Assembly: GCA_963818445.1 (NCBI GenBank) | Contig: CAWFSG010000001.1 | Span: 248,001-312,000 of the forward strand | Reading direction: 5' to 3' | DNA length: 64,000 nucleotides | Source of the DNA: Prado023 sp963818445 | Lineage (GTDB): Bacteria; Actinomycetota; Actinomycetes; S36-B12; CAIYMF01 | Shown: positions 9,435-18,684 of the stretch, in pieces | Numbering within the stretch: the first letter of the stretch is position 1 | Layout of the letters: each line of letters begins with the position of its first letter | The notes under the pieces: generated by a model | What the model was told of the DNA's origin: nothing | The model's input: the letters and a program-made list of their open reading frames with translations, nothing else | The model's database searches: none | Made by a program: the position numbers and the translations under genes

Positions 9435-10175
9435 ATGGTGCCACTGGTCCTCCTGCCTGCCGTCGACGTGCGCGACGGGACCGCCGTCCGCCTGGTCCAG
9501 GGGGAGTCGGGGACCGAGACGGCCTACGGCTCGCCCCTGGACGCCGCCCTGGACTTCCAGGCCCAGGGAGCCGAGTGGATCCACCTGGTCGACCTCGATG
9601 CTGCCTTCGGGACGGGCTCGAACCGGGAGCTGCTGGCCGAGGTGATCGGCCGGCTCGATGTCCAGGTCGAGCTCTCCGGGGGGATCCGCGACGACGAGAC
9701 CCTCCGGGCCGCGCTGGCGACCGGATGCCGACGGGTGAACCTGGGCACCGCTGCCCTGGAGGATCCCGACTGGACCCGGCGGGTGATCGGCGAGCACGGC
9801 GACCGCATCGCGGTGGGCCTCGACGTGCGCGGCACCACGCTGGCCGCCCGGGGATGGACCAGGGAGGGCGGTGACCTGTGGGAGACCCTGGCCCGCCTGG
9901 ACGCCGACGGTTGCACGCGCTACGTCGTCACCGACGTGACCAAGGACGGCACCCTGCGTGGGCCGAACCTGGACCTGCTGCGCGACGTGTGCGCCCGCAC
10001 CGACCGGCCCGTGATCGCCAGCGGTGGGGTCGCCACGCTCGAGGACCTCCATCAGCTCGCCGAACTGGTCGGGGACGGGGTCGAGGGGGCGATCGTGGGC
10101 AAGGCGCTCTACGCCGGTGCCTTCACGATGGCCGAGGCGCTCGCGGCGGTGTCGGAGCGGCGCAACTTCCTGTAG
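9435..10175 (+). CDS. hisA: Phosphoribosyl isomerase A (HisA, probably bifunctional HisA/TrpF)
   Basis: 246 aa TIM barrel that isomerises ProFAR in histidine synthesis. In actinobacteria lacking trpF, the orthologue (PriA) also isomerises phosphoribosyl anthranilate. Catalytic acids are D11 (LLPAVDV) and D171 (TDVTKDGT), with R19 and an R-G-W stretch at 139-141 that fits the PriA subgroup. No trpF is seen here even though trpE, C, B and A are present, which supports the dual role by inference. The symbol priA is also used for this gene; it is not the helicase-like priA at 60186. Confidence 0.93.
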   Translation: MVPLVLLPAVDVRDGTAVRLVQGESGTETAYGSPLDAALDFQAQGAEWIHLVDLDAAFGTGSNRELLAEVIGRLDVQVELSGGIRDDETLRAALATGCRRVNLGTAALEDPDWTRRVIGEHGDRIAVGLDVRGTTLAARGWTREGGDLWETLARLDADGCTRYVVTDVTKDGTLRGPNLDLLRDVCARTDRPVIASGGVATLEDLHQLAELVGDGVEGAIVGKALYAGAFTMAEALAAVSERRNFL

Positions 10176-10218
10176 CCGGCAGCGCCCGCTACCGTGTCGG
10201 CGTCGGAAGAGGGGCGGC

Positions 10219-10635
10219 ATGCCGGTCGAGCGGTTCTCCAGCGGGGGCATCTACGAGGACGAGGTCGGCTACAGCCGCGTCGTCGTCGCCTCGGGCTACG
10301 GCGGGCACACTGGCTGGACGGCGGGGACGACCGCCATGGTCAACGGCGTGGTGGCGCACCCGGGCGACCCGCACGGGCAGGCTCTGGTCGCCTTCCAGGC
10401 CGCGCTGTTCGCCCTCGAACGCGCCGGGTTCTCCCGCACCGACACGGTCCAGACCCGGATGTACGTCGTCGACGTGGCCACCCACGCCGATGCGGTGGGC
10501 CGCGCGCACTCCCTGCTGTTCGGCGCTGTCCGGCCGGTCGCCACGATGGTCGGTGTCAGCGCGCTGGTCCATCCCGACATGCTGGTCGAGGTCGAGGTCG
10601 TCGCCTGGCGTCCGGAGGATGACTCGGCGGCCTGA
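10219..10635 (+). CDS. RidA (YjgF) family protein
   Basis: 138 aa. RidA-type enzymes hydrolyse reactive enamine/imine intermediates from PLP enzymes. The family pattern is clear: ERFSSGGIYEDEVGYSRVVVASGY at the start, central QALVAFQAALFALERAGFSRTDTVQTRMYV, and ALVHPDMLVEVEVVAW at the end. A TACCGT at 10190-10195 could be its -10 box, with a purine-rich GGAAGAGGGG before the ATG. A RidA gene between hisA and hisF is a common actinobacterial arrangement. Confidence 0.88.
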   Translation: MPVERFSSGGIYEDEVGYSRVVVASGYGGHTGWTAGTTAMVNGVVAHPGDPHGQALVAFQAALFALERAGFSRTDTVQTRMYVVDVATHADAVGRAHSLLFGAVRPVATMVGVSALVHPDMLVEVEVVAWRPEDDSAA

Positions 10636-10717
10636 TCCGCCCGTCGCGACGGGGCGCTAGACCAAGCGGTTGCAGAGCGTGTGGCACAGTAGTGCCGCAC
10701 GAAGAGGGAGGAACCCC

Positions 10718-11691
10718 ATGCAGGACGAGGCACCCGAGGGGCAGCCGCAGCACCCGGGGGATTCCGGCCAGCCCGAATCCCCGTGGTGGCCATGGCCGGA
10801 GACCCAGGCGGACGAACCCACGGGTCCCCGCGATGGGGCACCCGGAGTGGACGAGACGCTGAGCCTGCCTGTCGAGACGCCGGCTGTGGTGGCAGCAGAC
10901 GAGCCGGATGCGGATGGGGCGCCCAGTGCGGTCGAGGACCCCGAACCGGCGCCGCCGGTCGACACAGAACCCACGGTCGACACAGAACCCACGGTCGACA
11001 CAGAACCCACGGTCGACACAGAACCCACGGTCGACACAGAACCCAGGCGGTGCCTGCGACGAGCGCGGCGGGTGAGGTTGCCGTCGACACTGAGCTGAGC
11101 CCGGAGGTGGTCCCTGCGGGTGCGGCGGTCGCCCTGGCCGAGTCGGTGACGCCGTGGACGGCTGCTGTCGAGGCTCCCAGGCCGCCCAACGAGGCCATCC
11201 CGGCCGTCCCGCCGACTGCCGGTACCGGACCGATCGGAAGCATCCCGGCCGCCCAGGCCCGCGCGGTGTGGTCACGGCTGCAGGCATCCAACTGGCGGCT
11301 CTTCCTGGTCCGGTTCCTCTGCGCGGGGTTGGCCGTCGTGGCGACGGTGGCGATCGTCCCGGGGTTGGGCTTCACCGGGTGGCGTTGGGGGGACTTCATC
11401 CGGATCGCGTTCATCTTCGGCCTGCTGAATGCGACCGTGAAGCCGCTGCTGCAGTTCCTGGTGCTGCGGTTCATCTTCAGCACCTACGGCATCGTGGTGG
11501 TGATCATCAACGCGCTGCTCCTGCTGCTCCTCGGGGCGATCCTGGACGACACGTTCGAGGTCTACCGTCCCGTCTCGCTGGTGGTGGGCGGTGTGGTCGT
11601 GGGGATCCTGGGGCTGGTCCTCGAGACCCTCCTCGGGGCGACGCCGCCGGTCCTGGACCGTGACTACAAGGAGAGGAACGGCTTGCGGTGA
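10718..11691 (+). pseudogene. Phage-holin-family (YvlD-like) membrane protein with VDTEPT repeats, frameshifted
   Basis: The N-terminal part is acidic and proline-rich, with WWPWPETQ near the start and five tandem VDTEPT units. The C-terminal part is a four-helix membrane domain of the DUF360/YvlD type: LFLVRFLCAGLAVVATVAIV, FIFGLLNATVKPLLQFLVL, IVVVIINALLLLLLGAILDD, VVGGVVVGILGLVLETLLG. The two parts lie in different frames. The switch is at about 11046, where the fifth repeat copy lacks one C; adding it gives about 324 aa. The ATG at 10718 has GGGAGG six bases before it. The stop overlaps the UbiB-family start. Function unknown; it is not evidence of a prophage. Confidence 0.7.
10958..11047 (+). 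repeat. Five tandem 18-bp repeats encoding VDTEPT
   Basis: The unit is gtcgacacagaacccacg. Copies 1-4 are identical at the DNA level and copy 5 differs only at its last two positions, where a C seems to have been lost. Identity at silent positions points to recent slippage expansion. Confidence 0.9.
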
Positions 11692-13391
11692 ACAGCTTCA
11701 ACAGCATCAGCGAGAACCTGCGCCTGCAGCAGATCTACTCCGCGCTGGTCGGCTACGGAGCCGAGTCCGTGGTCGACAACAGCGTCCTCGGGCCATCCCG
11801 TCGGCGCATGCAGCGGTGGGTCTACCAGTTGCCCGAGCCCATCCCGGAGCTGTCGGCCGCGACCCGGACCCGGATCCTGCTCGAGGAGCTGGGCCCCACC
11901 TACGTGAAGATGGGCCAGATCGTCTCCAGCCAGGTCAACGTGCTGCCCGACGACTGGGGGATCGAGCTCGACCGGCTGCAGAACGAGGTCCCCACGTTCC
12001 CATTCGAGACGGCCCGCCAGCTGGTCGAGGCCGAGCTCGGTGCCCCGCTGGAGGACCTCTACGCCGAGTTCTCCCCGGAGCCGTTGGCTGCCGCGTCGCT
12101 GGCCCAGGTGCATCGCGCCCGGCTGCACGACGGCCGGGAGGTCGTGGTCAAGATCCAGCGCCCCGGGCTCGACGCGCAGGTCAACGCCGACCTCGGCATC
12201 ACGCGGACGCTCGGGCGTGCGGCTGAGGCGCGCAGCCAGTGGGCCCGCGAGGTGGGCCTGCGCGGCATGCTCGACGAGTTCAGCACCAACCTGGTGGAGG
12301 AGCTGGATTACTACGCCGAGGCGTACAACATGTCCAGGCTCGCGGCGAACATGTCCGAGCTGCCCGGGGTGCACGTGCCCGACCTGCACCGCGACCTGTC
12401 GAGCATGCGCGTGATCACGCAGGAGTTCATCTCCGGGGTCAAGATCTCCAACGTGGCGGCGATGGATGCCGCCGGCCTGGATCGGGTGGTGATCGGCGAG
12501 AACGCCCTGCGCGCGGCGATCAAGATGATGCTCATCGACGGCTTCTTCCACGCCGACCCGCATCCGGGGAACCTCATCGTGAACCTCGACACGGGCGTGG
12601 TGACGTTCCTGGACTCGGGAATGGTGGGCGAGCTGACGGTGGCCCAGCGGGTGAACATGATCGCCCTGCTGTGGACAGTCGTGAAGGGCGACATGACCGC
12701 CATGGGCCAGCAGTTGCGCTCCCTGAGCCAGCCGTTCCGACCGGTCGACGATGCCGCGTTCGTGCGTGCGTTCGAGCGCAAGATGGCCCGCTACGGCAAG
12801 GGCTCGGGAGCTGACTTCCGCGACGTGCTCAACGCCGGGATGGCCGTGCTGCGCGACAACGGGCTGCGGCTGGACCCGGCACTGACGTTGGGGATGAAGG
12901 CCATGACCCAGGCCTCGGCCTTCTTCGCCCCGTTGGCTCCCGCCGACCGTCCATTCACCACGGCGGCGGTCGAGGTGGTGCTGGAGCAGGCCCAGGCGCC
13001 GTCCACCGAGGTCATGGTCAAGGAGATGCTGCGCAAGGAGGCCACCAAGGTCGCCGGGCAAGCCGCGCACGCCGCCCCGGAGTACATCAAGAGCCTGGTG
13101 TCCTGGAACAACCAGCTCAAGAAGGGCAAGCTCACGGTGTCGGTGGACACCTCGTCGCTGGACAGCCAGATGGGCCAGTTCCGCGAGATCGCCAGCATGA
13201 TGATGATCGCGCTGCTCGTGGCCGGCGGGATCATCGGCTCGGCGATCGCTGCCAGCGCACTGGACGGCAGCGGCAGCCGGATGGAGGAGTACGCCCAGTG
13301 GGGCTTCTTCGGCTCGCTCATCCTCGGTGCGGTGCTGGTGGTCATCTACACCGTGCGGCTGTTCCGGGGCGGTGGTGACCGCCGGCGCTAG
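11688..13391 (+). CDS. ABC1/UbiB (AarF) family atypical kinase
   Basis: 567 aa. The family signature KMGQIVSSQVNVLPDDWGIELDRLQNEVP matches the KxGQ segment. It is followed by the lysine motif VVKIQRPG, the catalytic FHADPHPGN and the metal-site FLDSGM. Two hydrophobic segments at the C terminus (ASMMMIALLVAGGIIGSAIAA and WGFFGSLILGAVLVVIYTV) should anchor it in the membrane. UbiB proteins support quinone or lipid biosynthesis; the substrate here is unknown. The GTG start overlaps the stop of the membrane protein before it, suggesting joint function or at least coupled translation. Confidence 0.9.
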   Translation: MNSFNSISENLRLQQIYSALVGYGAESVVDNSVLGPSRRRMQRWVYQLPEPIPELSAATRTRILLEELGPTYVKMGQIVSSQVNVLPDDWGIELDRLQNEVPTFPFETARQLVEAELGAPLEDLYAEFSPEPLAAASLAQVHRARLHDGREVVVKIQRPGLDAQVNADLGITRTLGRAAEARSQWAREVGLRGMLDEFSTNLVEELDYYAEAYNMSRLAANMSELPGVHVPDLHRDLSSMRVITQEFISGVKISNVAAMDAAGLDRVVIGENALRAAIKMMLIDGFFHADPHPGNLIVNLDTGVVTFLDSGMVGELTVAQRVNMIALLWTVVKGDMTAMGQQLRSLSQPFRPVDDAAFVRAFERKMARYGKGSGADFRDVLNAGMAVLRDNGLRLDPALTLGMKAMTQASAFFAPLAPADRPFTTAAVEVVLEQAQAPSTEVMVKEMLRKEATKVAGQAAHAAPEYIKSLVSWNNQLKKGKLTVSVDTSSLDSQMGQFREIASMMMIALLVAGGIIGSAIAASALDGSGSRMEEYAQWGFFGSLILGAVLVVIYTVRLFRGGGDRRR

Positions 13392-13430
13392 CTCGGGGCT
13401 CGTCCGGGGCCGTGGGCCAGAGCCGGCGAT

Positions 13431-13436
13431 TAGGCT
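13431..13436 (+). promoter_or_regulatory. -10 box of hisF
   Basis: TAGGCT, six bases before the hisF ATG. Confidence 0.5.
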
Positions 13437-13442
13437 GGGCGC

Positions 13443-14231
13443 ATGCCCGTGGCCGTTCGCGTCATCCCCTGCCTGGACGTCGATGCGGGTCGGGTGGTCA
13501 AGGGCGTGAACTTCGTCGACCTGCGTGACGCCGGTGACCCGGTCGAGCTGGCCGCCGCCTACGGGGCGGCAGGTGCCGACGAGCTGACCTTCCTGGACAT
13601 CACGGCGTCCTCCGGCGACCGGGAGACCACCTACGACGTCGTCCGGCGCACCGCCGAGCAGGTGTTCATCCCGTTGACCGTCGGTGGCGGCGTGCGGGCC
13701 GTGGCGGACTTCGATGCGCTGCTGCGCGCGGGGGCCGACAAGTGCGGCGTGAACACGGCCGCGATCGCCCGCCCGGAGCTGCTCGCCGAGGCCGCCGACC
13801 GCTTCGGCGCCCAGTGCGTCGTGCTCTCGGTGGATGCCCGGCGCTGCGGTCCGGGCACGGCCGCCCCCGACATCCGCACCGACTCCGGGTTCGAGGTCAC
13901 CACCCACGGCGGGCGGCGCTCCACCGGGATCGACGCCCTCGGGTGGGCGATCCGCGCCGCTGAGCTCGGCGCCGGGGAGATCCTGCTGAACTCCATGGAT
14001 GCCGACGGGACCAAGTCCGGCTACGACCTGGAGCTGATCCGCCTGGTCCGTGCCGAGGTCCGCGTCCCCGTGATCGCCAGCGGCGGCGCGGGCCGCCTCG
14101 AGGACTTCGCCCCGGCCGTGGACGCAGGGGCCGATGCCGTGCTGGCGGCCAGCGTCTTCCACTTCGGCGACCTGACCATCGGACAGGTCAAGGCCGCCCT
14201 GGCGGAGGCGGGGCACGTCGTCCGGCTCTGA
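13443..14231 (+). CDS. hisF: Imidazole glycerol phosphate synthase, cyclase subunit
   Basis: 262 aa TIM barrel that uses ammonia from HisH to make imidazole glycerol phosphate and AICAR. It shows VIPCLDVDAGRVVKGVNF with the first catalytic aspartate, the loop LTVGGGVRAVADF, LSVDARR with the second aspartate, and IASGGAGRLEDF. It lies away from hisH, on the far side of the RidA, holin-like and UbiB genes, and has its own leaderless-type promoter. Confidence 0.96.
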   Translation: MPVAVRVIPCLDVDAGRVVKGVNFVDLRDAGDPVELAAAYGAAGADELTFLDITASSGDRETTYDVVRRTAEQVFIPLTVGGGVRAVADFDALLRAGADKCGVNTAAIARPELLAEAADRFGAQCVVLSVDARRCGPGTAAPDIRTDSGFEVTTHGGRRSTGIDALGWAIRAAELGAGEILLNSMDADGTKSGYDLELIRLVRAEVRVPVIASGGAGRLEDFAPAVDAGADAVLAASVFHFGDLTIGQVKAALAEAGHVVRL

Positions 14232-14271
14232 CCGCTCGTCGCGGCGTGCCGGGCACGGCCCCGGCGTGGGC

Positions 14272-14277
14272 CAGAAT
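14272..14277 (+). promoter_or_regulatory. -10 box of hisI
   Basis: CAGAAT, six bases before the GTG at 14284. Confidence 0.4.
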
Positions 14278-14283
14278 GACCCC

Positions 14284-14649
14284 GTGGACTTCCTCGACAG
14301 TGAGCTCGACCCGGACCTCGCCGGCCGTCTGCGCCCCGCGGGAACGGCCCCCGATGGGCGCGCCCTGATCACCGCGGTGGCCCAGGACGCCGACACCGGG
14401 CGGGTGCTGATGGTGGCCTGGATGGACGGGCAGGCCCTGGCCCAGACGCTGGCCACACGCGTGGCCACCTACTACTCGCGCTCCCGCCAGGAGCTCTGGG
14501 TCAAGGGCGCGACCTCGGGAGCCACCCAGCAGGTCCTCGGCGTCCAGCTCGACTGCGACGGTGACGCCGTCCTGCTCCGGGTGCGTCCTGCCGGGCCTGC
14601 ATGCCACACGGGGCTGGAGTCCTGCTTCGACACGCTGGAGATCACATGA
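14284..14649 (+). CDS. hisI: Phosphoribosyl-AMP cyclohydrolase
   Basis: 121 aa, cyclohydrolase domain only (no HisE fusion). It opens the adenine ring of PR-AMP. Key motifs are VLMVAWMDGQALAQTL, TYYSRSRQELWVKGATSG and the zinc cysteine region DCDGDAVLLRV with PACHTG. The frame is open to a GTG at 14266, but the -10-like CAGAAT points to the GTG at 14284. Its TGA overlaps the trpE start, linking the histidine and tryptophan genes. Confidence 0.93.
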   Translation: MDFLDSELDPDLAGRLRPAGTAPDGRALITAVAQDADTGRVLMVAWMDGQALAQTLATRVATYYSRSRQELWVKGATSGATQQVLGVQLDCDGDAVLLRVRPAGPACHTGLESCFDTLEIT

Positions 14650-16217
14650 TGACCGCCACCCCCGACCTCGAGGACTTCCGCCAGTTGGCCCGCACCCGTC
14701 GGGTCATCCCGGTGGTCCGACGCCTGCTGGCCGACGGGGACACCCCTGTGGGCCTCTACCGCAAGCTGGCCGGGGAGCGTCCCGGGACGTTCCTGCTCGA
14801 GTCCGCCGAGCACGGTCGGGTCTGGTCGCGCTACTCGTTCATCGGTGTGCAGGCCGCCGCGATGCTCTCGGAGGTGGACGGCGAGGCCACCTGGCGCGGC
14901 CGGGCGCCCGTCGGGGTGCCCACGTCGGGCAACCCGCTGGAAGCGATGCGCGACACGCTGGCCCTGCTGCACACGGACACCCTCGACACCGAGGGACTTC
15001 CGCCCCTGACCGGTGGACTGGTCGGGATGATCGGCTACGACGCCGTCCGGCGCTGGGAGCGGCTTCCGGATGCCAACCCCGACGAGCTCGGCCTGCCCGA
15101 GATCGCGATGCTGCTGGCCATCGACCTCGCCGTCCTGGACCACTGGGACGGCACTGTCCTGCTGATCGCCAACGCGGTCAACTACGACGCCACCGACGAG
15201 CGGGTCGCCGAGGCATGGGCTGAGGCGGTGGCCCGCCTCGACGCGATGGAGCAGGCGCTGGCAGCACCCAGCCCCGCGTCCGCCGCGTCGCTGGACCGGG
15301 TCGCCGGCGTGCCGGACATCCTCCCGCGGACCCGACCCGAGGACTACATGGCCGGGGTGGAGGCCGCCAAGGAGCACATCCGAGCCGGGGACGCCTTCCA
15401 GATCGTGCTGTCCCAGCGCTTCGACCGCCCGACGTCGGCCAGCGCCCTGGACATCTACCGGATGCTGCGGGTCAACAACCCGAGCCCGTACATGTACCTG
15501 TTCCGGTTCCCCGAGCCGGGACCGGGTGCCGACCTCGGCGATCACGTGGCCTTCGACGTGGTGGGATCCAGCCCCGAGGCGCTGGTGAAGCTCACCTCGG
15601 GCCACGCGATGCTGCACCCGATCGCCGGGACCCGTCCCCGGGGGGCGACCCCGGAGGTTGACGCGGCGTTGGCCGAGGAGCTGCTCGCCGACGAGAAGGA
15701 GCGCGCCGAGCACCTGATGCTCGTCGACCTGGGACGCAACGACCTTGGCAGGGTCTGCGCCCCGGGCAGCGTCGAGGTCGTGGACTTCATGTCCATCGAG
15801 AAGTACTCCCACGTCATGCACATCGTGTCCACCGTGACCGGGCAGCTCGCCGAGGGCCGCGGCGCCTACGACCTGCTCGCTGCTACCTTCCCCGCCGGCA
15901 CGCTGTCCGGGGCCCCGAAGCCCCGCGCGATGGCCATCATCGACGACCTCGAGCCGGCCCGCCGCGGGCTGTACGGGGGAGCGGTGGGCTACCTGGACTT
16001 CGCCGGGAACATGGATGCCGCAATCGCCATCAGGACCGCGGTCCTGCGTGATGGGGTCGCCCACGTCCAGGCCGGAGCGGGCCTGGTGGCCGACTCCGTT
16101 CCCCAGACCGAGCATGACGAGTGCCGGAACAAGGCGGCGGCAGTGCTCGCCGCGATCACGATGGCCGAGGGGTTGCGCCCCGCGGGGGAATCAGATGCCA
16201 GAATGGGCCATCACTGA
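14646..16217 (+). CDS. trpE: Anthranilate synthase component I
   Basis: 523 aa; converts chorismate and ammonia or glutamine to anthranilate. The tryptophan feedback site LLES is present (TFLLESAEHG). The chorismate-binding C-terminal domain has IVLSQRFDRP, AGTRPRG, DLGRNDLGRVC, FPAGTLSGAPKPRAM and VQAGAGLVADSVPQTEH. The ATG overlaps the hisI stop; a second ATG follows directly at 14649. No trpG (glutaminase) gene occurs in the window, so the partner must be elsewhere. No leader peptide or attenuator fits in the overlap. Confidence 0.95.
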   Translation: MMTATPDLEDFRQLARTRRVIPVVRRLLADGDTPVGLYRKLAGERPGTFLLESAEHGRVWSRYSFIGVQAAAMLSEVDGEATWRGRAPVGVPTSGNPLEAMRDTLALLHTDTLDTEGLPPLTGGLVGMIGYDAVRRWERLPDANPDELGLPEIAMLLAIDLAVLDHWDGTVLLIANAVNYDATDERVAEAWAEAVARLDAMEQALAAPSPASAASLDRVAGVPDILPRTRPEDYMAGVEAAKEHIRAGDAFQIVLSQRFDRPTSASALDIYRMLRVNNPSPYMYLFRFPEPGPGADLGDHVAFDVVGSSPEALVKLTSGHAMLHPIAGTRPRGATPEVDAALAEELLADEKERAEHLMLVDLGRNDLGRVCAPGSVEVVDFMSIEKYSHVMHIVSTVTGQLAEGRGAYDLLAATFPAGTLSGAPKPRAMAIIDDLEPARRGLYGGAVGYLDFAGNMDAAIAIRTAVLRDGVAHVQAGAGLVADSVPQTEHDECRNKAAAVLAAITMAEGLRPAGESDARMGHH

Positions 16218-16232
16218 CCAGCGAGGAGTGTC

Positions 16233-16436
16233 ATGAGCACCGAGCACGACAACCACGGGCGCACGCCGGCGAACTGGACCGGCGCGAGCATCATCACGCT
16301 CGCCTTCATCGTCGGCACGCTCGGCGTGGTGATCGCCCAGCCGATCGTGTTCTGGATCGGCGTGCTGATGATCCCCATCGGCCTGGTGGTCTGGAAGGTC
16401 ATGGCCGGCATGGAATCCAGCTCCGACGCGGGCTGA
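16233..16436 (+). CDS. Small membrane protein with HGxxPANWT motif
   Basis: 67 aa with two predicted membrane helices, IITLAFIVGTLGVVIAQPIVFW and IGVLMIPIGLVVWKVMAG. The N-terminal HGRTPANWTGA matches the HGxxPAAW family, which I recall as regularly found beside trp genes in actinobacteria; its function is unknown. GAGGAG stands six bases before the ATG. It begins 15 bases after trpE and is probably cotranscribed with it. Confidence 0.82.
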   Translation: MSTEHDNHGRTPANWTGASIITLAFIVGTLGVVIAQPIVFWIGVLMIPIGLVVWKVMAGMESSSDAG

Positions 16437-16494
16437 CCTGATCCGAACAGCACGTCGATCGGACCCGTACTGACCACGTGGAGGATGGGCGACC

Positions 16495-17185
16495 ATGAGC
16501 GTCGAGAGTCGTGGGCTGGTGCTGGTCGCCGAGGACGAGAAGCCCATCGCCGACCTGATCGGGATGTACCTGCGCCGTGACGGGTTCGGGGTGCATGCTG
16601 TGGCGACCGGACCCGACGCGCTGGCTTCGGCCCGCCGACTGCACCCCGTGGCGATCATCCTGGACGTGGGGCTGCCTGGCATCGACGGCACCGAGGTCTG
16701 CCGGGCGCTGCGCGCCGAGGGCGACTCGGTGCCGATCCTGTTCTGCACCGCCCGCGACGACGAGATCGACCGGGTCCTGGGCCTGGAGATGGGCGGCGAC
16801 GACTACATCACCAAGCCGTTCAGCCCCCGGGAGGTCGTGGCCCGGGTCAAGGCGGTGCTGCGTCGCACGGGCGGCCCCATCGAGGCTGAGGATCGCTCGC
16901 TGGTGCTCGGTGCTGTCGAGCTCAACCGCGAGCCGCCACCGGGTGACCGTGTCGGGCGAGCCGATCGACCTCACCGCCACGGAGTTCGACCTGCTGGCCT
17001 ACCTGATGGCGCGCCCGGGCCGGGTCGTGACCCGTGACCAGCTGCTGTCGGCGGTCTGGGGCTACGCCGCTGCGGCCGGCACCCGGACCGTCGACGTGCA
17101 CGTCGCCCAGGTCCGGGCCAAGCTCGGCGACGCCAGCCCGATCCGCACGGTCCGCGGCGTGGGGTACAGCGCGGACGAGGGATGA
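16495..17185 (+). pseudogene. OmpR-family response regulator (one frameshift)
   Basis: Receiver domain: VLVAEDEKPIADLI, phospho-acceptor Asp in IILDVGLPGIDG, and the switch lysine in YITKPFSPREVVARV. The winged-helix DNA-binding domain (VTVSGEPIDLTATEFDLLAYL to RTVDVHVAQVRAKLG, then TVRGVGYSA) continues in the next frame. The switch is near 16925, where one extra C in GAGCCGCCACC breaks ELNRERHRVTV. Removing it gives 229 aa. GGAGGATGGG precedes the ATG. The stop overlaps the kinase start. Regulated genes unknown. Confidence 0.85.
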
Positions 17186-18684
17186 GTCGCACCAGCCTCT
17201 CGCGCCGGATCCCCCTGCTGATGGCTGGCGTCGCCGCCATCGCGGTGCTGCTCGGTGCCCTCGTAGCCTGGCCCCTGCTGCGTGCCGCCGCGGACAGCAC
17301 GGCGCAGCGGACGCTGTCGCGAACCGCGGACCTGACCGCCGATCTGACCGCCGAGCTCATCCAGCGCACGGCCGCCGGGGAGTTCTCGGGGCCACGGAGT
17401 CGCGTGAGCGCCCAGTTGGAGGCCCTGCTCGCGCCCCAGCAGGTCACGCTGCACATCTGCGATGCGCTGACGTGCGTCGAAGCAGGCGTCCGCGCGGTCC
17501 CCGCGTCGGGGGTGGAGCGACCCCTGCGCGCCTCGGATGTGCAGATCGTCACCAGCGGGGGCGAGGTGTCCGACCGACGCGCCGGTCTGTCGGGGGCCAG
17601 CTACGTCGAGGGCCGTCCAGTGACCGACGACATCGGTGTCCTGCTCGTGCAACCCGCCGAGGTGGCCCGTGACCTGAGCATGCCCGCCCTCGGCCGGCTG
17701 GCCATGGCCCTGGCCCTGGGCCTGCTGGTGGCGGTCGATCATCGGCTACTGGGTGGCGCGGCGGCTCACCCGCCCGCTGGTGCAGGCTGCCGCGGCGGCC
17801 AACGCGATGAGCTCCGGCCAGCGCGACGTCCGGGTCGATCCCCAGGGACCCGAGCGAGGTGGCCGACATCGCGATCGCGCTGAACCGGCTGTCGGCGGCC
17901 CTCAACGAGAGCGAGGGCCGCCAGCGCGAGTTCTTCCTGACCGTGTCCCACGAGCTGCGCACGCCGCTGACCTCGGTGAAGGGCTACGCCGAGGCCCTGG
18001 CGGACGGCGTGGTCCCGCCCGAGGATGTCCCCAGCTGTGGCGGGAGTGGTCCGTTCCGAGGCAGACCATCTCGACCGCCTCGTGGCCGATCTGCTCGACC
18101 TCGCGCGGCTGGGAGCCGTCGATGTGGCCGTCGAGCCCGTGGACCTCGACCTCGCGGTCCTCGGCGCGGACGCAGCGGCGGTCTGGGCCGGGCGCGCGGC
18201 CAGGGCAGGTGTGCAGTTCGTCGACGAGGTGGTGCGCACGCCGCACCCGGTGCGCACCGATCCGGTCCGGGTCCGGCAGATCATCGACAACCTGATGGAG
18301 AACGCGCTGCGCGTGACCGGGGAGGGCCGCCCGGTCGTGCTGCGGATGTCCGCCGGACCAGCGCCCGGGGAGTTCCTTGTCGAGGTGCGCGACGGCGGTC
18401 CGGGGCTGACCGAGGACGACCTCTCCGTGGCCTTTGAGCCCGGCGAGCTGCATGCGAGGTACCGAGGGGTCCGCAAGGTCGGCTCCGGTGTGGGCCTGGC
18501 CCTGGTCGCCCGCCTGGCTGAACGGCTGGGAGGCCGCGCGCAGGCCGGTTCGGCACCCGAGGGTGGTGCCGCGTTCCTCGTCGTGCTTCCGGACGTGCCC
18601 GCCGAGGAGGGGTCCGGCGCGGTCAGCCGGTCGTCGACCCCAGCCATGGAACCGCAAGGCGCAGCACCCACCATCCCGCAGTGA
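17182..18684 (+). pseudogene. Sensor histidine kinase (three frameshifts)
   Basis: The partner of the response regulator before it (ATGA overlap). In order: membrane helix LLMAGVAAIAVLLGALVAWPLL, an extracytoplasmic segment with two cysteines (HICDALTC), a second helix, HAMP region WVARRLTRPLVQAAAAANAM, H-box FFLTVSHELRTPLTSVKGY, N-box IIDNLMENAL, and G-boxes VRDGGPGL and GSGVGLALV. Each junction needs one base removed: about 17737 (GTCGATCATC), 17852 (CCCGAGCG) and 18034 (CCCCAGCTG). The repaired protein is about 499 aa. Conserved residues flank each shift closely. Its 3' end overlaps the convergent DUF2752 gene by 62 bases. Confidence 0.85.

Noticed and set aside
8643..10175. A single open frame joining HisH and HisA
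   Set aside because: The middle part is out-of-frame nonsense; the true HisH continues in other frames and HisA has its own start and promoter box.
10718..11691. Prophage remnant because of the holin-family name
   Set aside because: The domain is the YvlD-type membrane family found in ordinary chromosomes; no other phage genes are near.
14600..14660. trp leader peptide or attenuator before trpE
   Set aside because: trpE overlaps hisI, leaving no leader; no Trp-codon run is present.
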